A stretch of 11,819 bases of DNA from Aphodosoma sp051870875 (GTDB lineage: Bacteria; Bacteroidota; Bacteroidia; Bacteroidales; Paludibacteraceae). The DNA lies in assembly GCA_051870875.1 (NCBI GenBank), contig JBJECG010000021.1, forward strand, positions 1 to 11,819, written 5' to 3'. Below the pieces are notes generated by a model. That model was not told where the DNA came from. It worked only from the letters and a program-made list of their open reading frames with translations, and ran no database searches. Each line of letters starts with the position of its first letter. Position 1 is the first letter of the stretch. A program made the position numbers and the translations under genes. This document shows positions 1 through 7,800 of the stretch, piece by piece.

Positions 1-1720
1 CTGCCATAAGTTGTTTTACTGTAGTGCCGCAGTCCTTTGCCATCTGTTCCACTATGTGGTAACTTTCAGGGTGGACGGCAGAGTGGTCGAGGGGGTTGGC
101 AGATGCTGCTACGCGGATGAATCCGGCGCATTGCTGGTATGTCTTGGCTCCCATCTTCGGCACTTTCAGCAGTTCGGCGCGTGAGGTGAATGCACCGTTG
201 GCCGTGCGGTAGTCTACTATGTTTTGTGCCAGTCGCGGTCCGATTCCGGCAATGTAGGTCAGCAGTTGAACTGAAGCGTTGTTCAGTTCAACTCCAACCT
301 GGTTGACGCAGTTTTCCACAGTTTGGTTCAAGGCTTGTCTCAGCCTTGTCTGGTCAACATCGTGCTGGTATTGGCCTACTCCTATGCTTTTCGGTTCTAT
401 CTTTACCAGTTCGGCAAGCGGATCCATCAGTCGCCGGCCTATTGACACGGCACCGCGTACCGTCACATCGTAGTCTGGAAATTCCTGCCGTGCCGCTTCC
501 GATGCCGAATAGATGCTTGCTCCGTTTTCGTTTACCGAAAAGACGCGCACATGGCGGTCAAACCGGATGTTTCGTATAAGGTCTTCGGTTTCGCGTCCGG
601 CCGTACCGTTGCCTATGGCTATCGCGTCTATTTGGTATTGTCCGACGAGTGTGCGCAGCTTACGTATCGCTGCATTGCGTTCGTTGCGTGGCGGATGCGG
701 ATAAATGGTATCGTTGTGTAGCAGAGTCCCTTGTGCATCGAGACATACTATCTTGCATCCTGTCCTGAATCCGGGGTCGATACCCATCGTCCTCACTTGC
801 CCGATAGGGGCGGCAAGCAGCAGCTGGTGCAGGTTGTTGGAAAAAATGCGGATGGCCTCTGTGTCGGCATTTTGTTTGCTCGAAGCTGCAAATTCAGTTT
901 CGATGCTCGGGCAGAGCAGCCGTTTGTAACCGTTGCGGACGGCGGATGCGATGATGTCCGAAGTGGTGCAGCCCGGTTTTATAAAAAGGCTGTAGAGCCG
1001 TTCAGTCACTCTGTCATCGTCTACGCTTATGCTCACTCTCAGTATCTTCTCCGCTTCTCCGCGGCGCATGGCAAGCAGCGCGTGCGACGGGCAGCGTGTC
1101 AGTCTGTACTCTTTATCGAAATAATCCGCATAGTTCGCGCCTTCGGTCTCTTTGCCTTTTATGACGCGGCTTTTTATCACGGCTTCTTTGGTGAATGCCC
1201 GGCGTGTAATGTCTCTGGCTGTCTCGTTTTCTGACACCCATTCGGCTATAATGTCCTGCGCGCCGCTTATTGCGCACTCCCGGTCTTTGATTTTGTCGTT
1301 CACAAATTTCCCTGCCTCACGCCATATGTCGTTGCTCCGTCCAGCCATGATGATTTTTGCAAGCGGTTCCAGACCGGCTTCGCGGGCGGCGGTGGCGCGT
1401 GTGCGGCGTTTTTGTTTGTACGGCAGATAAATGTCTTCGAGAAGTGCCGTGTCTGTCAGTTCCGCTATGCGTTGGCGCAGTTCATCTGTCATGCCGCCTG
1501 TAGCTTCGATGGTTTCTGTTACAAAGCTTTTGCGGTGCTCCAGTTCCTCTTGTCTGCGCTGAGCCTCGGCAATCGCGCCGATGGCCACTTCGTCCAGCCC
1601 TCCTGTCGCTTCTTTCCTGTAACGTGCTATGAATGGTATTGTTGCACCGTCATCAAGCAGATGCAGTACTGCATTGACTGACTTTTCCGGCAGTGACAGT
1701 GATGTGGCTATATGGTTCAT
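1..1720 (-). CDS. tex: Tex-family RNA-binding transcription accessory protein (3' end beyond window)
   Basis: Tex proteins bind nucleic acid and act in transcription and RNA metabolism in the cytoplasm. The minus frame is open from an ATG at 1718-1720 to the window edge, giving 573 codons. Visible parts are an N-terminal helical region with the family string TIPFIARYRKEATGGLDE (ending near residue 44), a YqgF/RuvC-like domain starting with GIDPGFRTGCK (313-323) and continuing with IGNGTAGRETE (about 369-379), the conserved GVGQYQHDV (about 447-455), and tandem helix-hairpin-helix segments (LLTYIAGIGPRLAQNIVDYR, about 486-505, then to about 534). Full-length Tex is usually 700-790 residues, so the missing part should hold the S1 RNA-binding domain. 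The frame stays open upstream to a stop at 1817-1819 but has no ATG there, and the family N-terminus fits the chosen start. It is divergent from parC. Identity is secure; the precise cellular role of Tex in Bacteroidota is not. Confidence 0.95.
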   Translation of the reverse strand, partial: MNHIATSLSLPEKSVNAVLHLLDDGATIPFIARYRKEATGGLDEVAIGAIAEAQRRQEELEHRKSFVTETIEATGGMTDELRQRIAELTDTALLEDIYLPYKQKRRTRATAAREAGLEPLAKIIMAGRSNDIWREAGKFVNDKIKDRECAISGAQDIIAEWVSENETARDITRRAFTKEAVIKSRVIKGKETEGANYADYFDKEYRLTRCPSHALLAMRRGEAEKILRVSISVDDDRVTERLYSLFIKPGCTTSDIIASAVRNGYKRLLCPSIETEFAASSKQNADTEAIRIFSNNLHQLLLAAPIGQVRTMGIDPGFRTGCKIVCLDAQGTLLHNDTIYPHPPRNERNAAIRKLRTLVGQYQIDAIAIGNGTAGRETEDLIRNIRFDRHVRVFSVNENGASIYSASEAARQEFPDYDVTVRGAVSIGRRLMDPLAELVKIEPKSIGVGQYQHDVDQTRLRQALNQTVENCVNQVGVELNNASVQLLTYIAGIGPRLAQNIVDYRTANGAFTSRAELLKVPKMGAKTYQQCAGFIRVAASANPLDHSAVHPESYHIVEQMAKDCGTTVKQLMA

Positions 1721-1827
1721 GACTTGGTGGCGGTGTATGATGTTTTGTCCTTGAAAAATGGCGGAAGCCGGATGCAGAGACAAATTTGCCTGGACTATGC
1801 CCAGGTACAGCCTGTTTTATCCGTATG

Positions 1828-1860
1828 CAAAGATAGCGAAACTCAGTCGTATACTGATAA
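1828..1860 (-). promoter_or_regulatory. Putative promoter of tex
   Basis: Read on the minus strand, TATCTTTG (1828-1835) matches the Bacteroidetes -7 consensus TAnnTTTG exactly. The -33 region about 19-21 bases upstream (around 1855-1860, TTATCA) is a poor match to TTTG. Transcription would start near 1820, leaving a leader of about 100 bases before the tex ATG at 1720. This is inferred from consensus only. Confidence 0.55.
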
Positions 1861-1948
1861 TTTTTACTGAAAATAATTCATTCGGAGTGAAATGGAAGCC
1901 CCTCCGGTTGTCAGATCCGGTTGCCGCCTCTTATTGCCGGTTGCCATC

Positions 1949-1979
1949 GTTGGCGGTTTGGAAAAAAATTGTAACTTTG
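1949..1979 (+). promoter_or_regulatory. Putative promoter of parC
   Basis: GTTG (1949-1952) as the -33 element, a 19-base spacer and TAACTTTG (1972-1979) as a perfect -7 element fit the primary sigma factor promoter of Bacteroidetes. The start would fall around 1986, about 80 bases before the ATG at 2069. This supports the long N-terminus of ParC, because that ATG lies inside the predicted transcript. Confidence 0.7.
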
Positions 1980-2068
1980 TACCTCACACGGAGTATTATA
2001 TGAAGAATTGTTGTAATACTCTGGTATGTAATAATATACTGAAATTGTAATACGAAAAACATTAAGGT

Positions 2069-4843
2069 ATGGCAGAAGATAACGAAGGAAAAGACGGGTA
2101 TCGTGGTGATGAAAATACAGAGGAAGAGGCGATGAAAGGCGGATACAAGACTGATGATGATGGGCTTGGTTTGACGGGACTGCATTCGGGGTATGACGTG
2201 TCGGCCGGAGAGGGCGACAACAGGCATCACCTGCCCGGCATGTTCCGTTCGTGGTTTCTCGAGTATGCATCATATGTCAATCTGGAGCGGGCCATACCCC
2301 ATATCAATGATGGACTGAAACCGGTGCAGCGCAGAGTGCTTTATGCCATGCGCAGGTTGGATGACGGCCGTTACAACAAGGTTGCCAATATAGTTGGTCA
2401 TACCATGCAGTTTCACCCTCACGGGGATGCCTCGATAAGCGATGCGCTTGTCAATCTCGGACAGAAGAATCTGCTGGTCGACTGCCAGGGCAACTGGGGA
2501 AATATCCTTACGGGTGACGGTGCCGCGGCTCCGCGTTATATAGAGGCGCGTCTTACAAAATTTGCCTTGGAGGCAGTGTTCAATCCCAAAACCACAGAAT
2601 GGAAACCGTCATACGACGGCCGAAACCGTGAGCCGGTATCACTTCCCGTGAAGTTTCCGCTGCTGTTGGCGCAAGGGTCAGAGGGTATAGGGCTTGGTCT
2701 CAATTCCCGTATTCTGCCTCACAATTTCGGCGAGTTGTGTGACGCTTCGATAGCTGTATTGCGCAATGAGGAGTTTGAGCTGTATCCTGATTTCCCCACG
2801 GGCGGAATGCTTGATGTGAGCCGTTACAACGACGGCGAACGTGGCGGCAAGGTGGTTATACGAGCCCGAATCGAGAAGATAGACAACAGGACACTCAAGA
2901 TAGTTGAGGTGCCGTATGGAGTTACTTCGGGGGGGCTTATAGATTCTATAGTAAAGGCTTATGAAAAGGGCAAGGTGAATATAAGGAAGATAGAGGACAA
3001 TACATCGAAAGAGGTGGAAATCCGTGTCCATCTGGAACCTAAGACATCGAGCGACAAGACGATTGACGCCCTTTATGCCTTTACGAAATGCCAGGTTAAC
3101 TATTCGCCGAACTGCTGTGTGGTGGACAACAATATGCCTTGTTTTATCACGGTGTCGGAAATGTTGCGCCGTTCAACTGAAACTACAAAGAACCTTTTGC
3201 GCCGTGAGTTGGAGATTGAACGTGATGAATTGTCTGAACAGCTGCATTTTGCATCGCTGGAAAAGCTGTTCATCGAATTGCGGATATACAAGGACAAAGA
3301 GTTTGAGCAGGCTCCATCTGCGGATGACGCTCTCGATCATATAGATGCGCGCCTGAAACCATATAGGCAGGATTTTGTCCGCGATGTGACGCGCGATGAT
3401 TTACAGCGTTTGCTTGACATAAAGATGGCCCGGATACTGAAGTTCAATACAGACAAGGCAGATGAGCTGATAGTTGCATTGAAAGGGCAGATAGCCGATG
3501 TGAATGACCGGCTGAATCATCTGGTGGACTATGCCATTGCCTGGTTCGAACATCTGCGCATGCGGTACTCGGACATGTATCCCCGTCAGACCGAAATACG
3601 CAATTTCGAGACCATCCAGGCTGCCAAGGTGGTTGAAGCCAACGAGAAGCTGTATTTCAACAAGGATGAAGGCTTTATCGGGACGGCATTGAAGCGGGAC
3701 GACAATGTGGAGGTGGTATGCAGTTGTTCGGATATTGACGATATAATCCTCTTCTACCGTGACGGTAAATATAAGGTCATCCGTGTTGCCGACAAAGTGT
3801 ACGTTGGCAAGAACATCATCCATATAGCGGTTTTCGTCAAAAACGACAAAAGGACAATTTACAATGCCGTATACCGTGACGGTAAAGATGGAGGGTACTT
3901 TATCAAACGGTTTGCCGTCAATGGCGTTACCCGCGACAAGGAGTATGACCTGACAGCAGGTACGCCGGGCAGCCGGGTACTTTATTTTACTGCCAATGCC
4001 AATGGTGAGGCCGAAATTATAAAAGTTTCGCTGAAAGAGACGTCGCGCCGGCAGAAGCATCTTTTGTTTGAGAAAGATTTTTCGGAGATAGCCATCAAGG
4101 GTCGTCAGTCCAAAGGCAACTTGCTTACTAAGTTTGAAGTGAAAAGCATCAGCAAGTCGCAGGAGGGTGTTTCCACTCTTGGCGGCATCGAGATTTATTT
4201 CGATCCTGACGTGGCACGACTCAACACTGACAAGCGCGGCAATTATCTCGGTACATTCGATGGCGACGACCAGATACTGGTGGTTACCCACAATGGTGAA
4301 TTCTACACCACTTCGTTTGACCTGAACAACCATTACGATGATGATATGATGTTCATCGAAAAATTTGATGCCGACAAGGTATGGACTGCCGTACTCTATG
4401 ATGCCGGACAGAAATACCATTATCTCAAACGTTTCAGATTTGAACAGGTCAACCGCCGTACGTCGTATCTTGTGGTTGGCGGAGCCTCAAGAGTCGATTT
4501 GCTTACGGATACTCCCTCTCCGCGTTTCAACGTGGTTTTTGCAGGAGATGACGGCCGTCGCGAACCGGTGGAAATAGATGCCGTAGAATTTGTCGCAGTG
4601 AAAAGTTTCAAGGCAAAAGGCAAGCGGCTTTCCAACTATCAGGTCGGCAGGGTGGAGGAGCTTGAATCTGCGTCAGGTCAGGACACCGCACCACAGGCCG
4701 GCGGCAATTCCGAGCCTGCTGACGGAGTTGGCGGTACTGGCAAAGACATATTTGCCGGTGTCGAGATCGTTTCGGTAACTCCTGCCGATGATGAGGCGGA
4801 CAGTAACCCGGTCGACAATACCGGCCAGACCTCCCTTTTCTGA
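2069..4843 (+). CDS. parC: DNA topoisomerase IV subunit A (ParC, type IIA topoisomerase)
   Basis: This is the DNA breakage and rejoining subunit of topoisomerase IV, which pairs with ParE to unlink daughter chromosomes. After an acidic N-terminal extension (about 1-55) comes the winged-helix core, with DGLKPVQRR (81-89), the quinolone-region string HPHGDASISDAL (116-127) and AAAPRYIEARL (152-162). Tyr157 should be the catalytic tyrosine, preceded by Arg156. Tower and coiled-coil segments follow to about 500, then a beta-pinwheel C-terminal domain (about 510-865). The gyrase-defining QRRGGKG box is absent; degenerate forms such as IKGRQSKGN (676-684) and FKAKGKR (847-853) favour topoisomerase IV over GyrA. 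A probably disordered acidic tail (about 866-919) ends in QTSLF. Ala121 and Asp125 align with E. coli GyrA Ser83 and Asp87. No parE is present in the window. The 924-residue length is long compared with E. coli ParC (about 750), as in other Bacteroidota. Confidence 0.95.
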   Translation: MAEDNEGKDGYRGDENTEEEAMKGGYKTDDDGLGLTGLHSGYDVSAGEGDNRHHLPGMFRSWFLEYASYVNLERAIPHINDGLKPVQRRVLYAMRRLDDGRYNKVANIVGHTMQFHPHGDASISDALVNLGQKNLLVDCQGNWGNILTGDGAAAPRYIEARLTKFALEAVFNPKTTEWKPSYDGRNREPVSLPVKFPLLLAQGSEGIGLGLNSRILPHNFGELCDASIAVLRNEEFELYPDFPTGGMLDVSRYNDGERGGKVVIRARIEKIDNRTLKIVEVPYGVTSGGLIDSIVKAYEKGKVNIRKIEDNTSKEVEIRVHLEPKTSSDKTIDALYAFTKCQVNYSPNCCVVDNNMPCFITVSEMLRRSTETTKNLLRRELEIERDELSEQLHFASLEKLFIELRIYKDKEFEQAPSADDALDHIDARLKPYRQDFVRDVTRDDLQRLLDIKMARILKFNTDKADELIVALKGQIADVNDRLNHLVDYAIAWFEHLRMRYSDMYPRQTEIRNFETIQAAKVVEANEKLYFNKDEGFIGTALKRDDNVEVVCSCSDIDDIILFYRDGKYKVIRVADKVYVGKNIIHIAVFVKNDKRTIYNAVYRDGKDGGYFIKRFAVNGVTRDKEYDLTAGTPGSRVLYFTANANGEAEIIKVSLKETSRRQKHLLFEKDFSEIAIKGRQSKGNLLTKFEVKSISKSQEGVSTLGGIEIYFDPDVARLNTDKRGNYLGTFDGDDQILVVTHNGEFYTTSFDLNNHYDDDMMFIEKFDADKVWTAVLYDAGQKYHYLKRFRFEQVNRRTSYLVVGGASRVDLLTDTPSPRFNVVFAGDDGRREPVEIDAVEFVAVKSFKAKGKRLSNYQVGRVEELESASGQDTAPQAGGNSEPADGVGGTGKDIFAGVEIVSVTPADDEADSNPVDNTGQTSLF
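4826..4840 (+). other. C-terminal QTSLF, possible beta-clamp-binding motif of ParC
   Basis: The last five codons of parC encode Gln920-Thr-Ser-Leu-Phe924, matching the bacterial sliding-clamp-binding pentapeptide QxxLF (consensus QL[S/D]LF). It sits at the free end of a roughly 50-residue Ser/Asp/Gly/Pro-rich tail, a typical placement for a clamp-binding peptide. Binding is inferred from the motif alone. Confidence 0.45.
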
Positions 4844-4894
4844 ATACGGTGTTTTGATTGTCTGCCAATCCGGACGGTCTTGTTGTCCCGTATT
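4843..4894. terminator. Inverted repeat between convergent parC and dnaE, possible terminator
   Basis: AATACGG (4843-4849) pairs perfectly with CCGTATT (4888-4894), and the arms run from the last base of the parC stop to the last base of the dnaE stop. Between them lie two smaller hairpins, GATTG/CAATC (4856-4860 with 4866-4870) and GGAC/GTCC (4872-4875 with 4885-4888; its last pair competes with the outer stem). A T-rich stretch follows on the plus strand (TTTAATTTATTTT region) but there is no U-tract in the dnaE direction. As an intrinsic terminator it is atypical, though it is the only candidate in the 50-base gap. Confidence 0.4.
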
Positions 4895-7800
4895 TAATTT
4901 ATTTTGAACGACAGTTGTCCTTCCGCCTGCATGCCGTTGAGTTCGTCGATGAGTGAGGCGGTGATGCTGAGATGGATTTTCTTTGACCGGAGTGGCATTG
5001 TGGTGGCGGTTTCCGGGTCGTGGACAACGATTTGCAGTTCTGATGCGCCAGTGTTGTTTTCCAAAAGAGTGAGCAGGTCGGAGGTCAGCATGGGGGTGAT
5101 TTTGCCCAATTCCAGAGTTATGGTCAGGCGTGTTGTCATCTTGTCCGCTATTTCAGACAAAAGATCTATAGATGTAATTTTCAATTCTTTAGGGCGCGGA
5201 GCTCCTGGATCTTTCTTTGGAGGATATTTCCAGTCGGCACCGCGTTCCTGTATCTTGCCCCGTACCGTTACAAAAACATTTTCTTTCATGAATCCGGCAA
5301 AAGATGTATAGTCTTTGCCGAAAAGGGGGAATTCAAAAGACCCGGAATAGTCTTCCAGTGTGAATACTCCGTAAGGATTGCCTTTCGATGATGTGCCGCT
5401 GCGGGTGGATGTTATAAGCCCGGCAACTGTAAATGTGCAGTCTTCGCCTTTTTTGATGTTTTCCATATCGGCCAATCGTGTGCTGCAACCATACATGATA
5501 GGTATCTTGTATTGATCCAACGGGTGTGCCGACAGATATATTCCTATGAGCTCTTTTTCTTTGTTGAGACGTTCGAGTCCGCTCCAGGCATCGCATTTTG
5601 GAATGTACGGTTTCGGTATGTCCATCTCTTCGCAGTCATCGAACAGTGTATTGCTGTTGTTTATTTTATCCTGTTGGTAGCGTTGTCCGTAGCGTATGAG
5701 GTTGTCGATGGTGATTTCCCCTCTATGGTTAGGGGCAAAGAACTGCTCGCGTGTGATGTCGTTGAAACAGTCGAATCCTCCGGCGTAGGCCAGTGATTCT
5801 ATGGATTTGCGGTTGCAGGCCGAAAGGTTGACACGTTCAACGAAGTCAAAGATGTTTTTGTAATTTCCGTTTTTGTTCCGTTCGTTGACAATGGCTTCCA
5901 CAGCACCTTGTCCCACACCTTTTACGCCTCCCATGCCGAAGCGGATTTCACCTGCTTTGTTTACGGTGAAATTGAGGTCCGATTCGTTCACGTCAGGGCC
6001 TTTTACATTCACATTCATCTTCTTGCACTCTTCCATGAATTTGGTTATCTCGATGATATTGTCGCGGTTGCGTGTCAAGTTGGCGGCCATGAATTCAGCC
6101 GGGTAGTGCGCCTTTAGGTATGCTGTCTGATACGATACCCAAGAATAGCAGGTGGCGTGCGACTTGTTGAATGCGTAGGAAGCGAATTTCTCCCAGTCCC
6201 CCCATATTTTCTCAAGTATCTGCGGGTCGTGTCCGTTCGTTTGGCCCTGGCTGATGAATTTCGGCTTCATCTGGTCCAGTTTGTCTCGCAGCTTCTTACC
6301 CATAGCCTTACGCAAGGCATCTGATTCTCCGCGTGTGAAGTTGGCCAACAGGCGTGACAGCAACATCACCTGCTCCTGATAGACCGTGATACCGTAAGTG
6401 TCTTTCAGGTATGTCTCCATACAGTCAAGGTCATAGACTATAGGTTCTTTTCCATGTTTGCGGGCGATGAATTGAGGTATGTAGTCCATCGGCCCCGGAC
6501 GGTAGAGTGCGTTCATGGCTATCAGGTCTTCGAAAGTCGATGGTTGCAGCTCCTTCAGGTATTTCTGCATACCTGGAGATTCAAACTGGAATGTGCCTAT
6601 GGTACGTCCGTCACTGTATAGCTTGTAGGTGTCCGGGTCATCTATGGGTATTTTGTCAATATCAAGTTCTACGCCTTTCGATATGCGTATGTTTTTCAGT
6701 GCCTCTTTGATGATTGACAAGGTTTTCAGTCCGAGAAAGTCCATCTTTATAAGTCCTACCGATTCGATTACCGAGCCTTCGTACTGGGTTACCAATACAT
6801 CTTCGCCGGTATCTTTGTCTTTGGCGGTGGAGAGTGGTGCGAATTTTTTAAGGTCATCTGCACCTATGATTACACCGCAGGCGTGGATGCCGGTCTGGCG
6901 GACTGTGCCTTCGAGCATCTCGGCATAACGCAGTACGGTGGAGAGTTCCCTGTTTTCTCCATCGCGTATGGATGCAAGTTCCGGTATGTATTTTATGCAG
7001 TTTTTGATGTTGACTTTTGGTATTTTTCCTGTTTTGGGATCGGCTTTGTCATCCCCGAACTTGTCCGGAATCAAGGCTGTAAGTTTGTTGACTTGCGGCA
7101 GCGGAACTTTTTCCACACGTCCTACATCTTTGATGCTCGACTTGGTTGCCATTGTGCCGTATGTGATGATATGGGCTACTCTTTCTGCTCCGTATTTATT
7201 TGTAACCCAGCGGAGTACTTCTCCACGTCCGTCATCGTCGAAGTCTATGTCGATATCGGGAAGCGATATACGGTCGGGATTGAGAAAACGCTCGAACAGA
7301 AGATCGTATTTCAATGGGTCGACATCGGTTATTTTCAGACAATATGCCACTACGGATCCGGCCGCAGAACCTCGTCCAGGGCCTACCGATACACCCATAT
7401 TGCGGGCTGCCATTATAAAGTCTTGTACAATCAGGAAGTAGCCGGGGAAACCCATGGTCTTCATCACGTGCAACTCGAAGATTATGCGCTCCATTATATC
7501 ATCGGGAACCGGGTCGCCGTAACGCATTTTGGCTCCGTTGAGAGCCAGATGGCGGAGGTAGTCCGCCTCCAGTTTGATACGGTACAGACGGTCGTAGCCG
7601 CCCAGTATCTTTATTTTTTTCTCGGCTTCCTCCTGTGTCATCACCGCTTCGCCCTTTTCGTTGCGGGTAAACTCGTCGAAAAGCTCCTGGTGGCTTATAC
7701 GCTGGCGGTAATCCTCCTCTGTCCCGAAGTCGGCCGGTATGTCGAACATCGGCATGATAGGCGGGCGGTCAAGGCTGAATGGTTCCACTTTGTCGACAAT

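Larger units (their letters stand above)
1721..2068. other. Divergent intergenic region, tex / parC
   Basis: This gap of about 350 bases has no believable gene on either strand. It holds one Bacteroidetes-type promoter facing each way (listed separately), with the two -7 boxes about 140 bases apart. The presumed tex leader contains a short hairpin, CCTGG (1789-1793) pairing with CCAGG (1801-1805) across a 7-base loop, too small to call a riboswitch. The presumed parC leader is AT-rich and ends with AAGG (2064-2067) directly before the ATG, too close to serve as a standard ribosome-binding site. Confidence 0.7.

Noticed and set aside
731..1234. Plus-strand open frames over 279-1681
   Set aside because: These overlap the minus-strand tex gene, which gives continuous, clearly homologous protein through the whole region.
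1911..2273. Two overlapping minus-strand frames (120 and 99 codons) across the parC promoter
   Set aside because: Low-complexity translations rich in His, Tyr and Phe that overlap the parC promoter and its 5' coding region; no homology or initiation signal is seen.
3401..4420. 339-codon minus-strand open frame opposite parC
   Set aside because: It is antisense to the pinwheel domain of parC and shows no recognisable domain, so it is treated as a codon-bias shadow.
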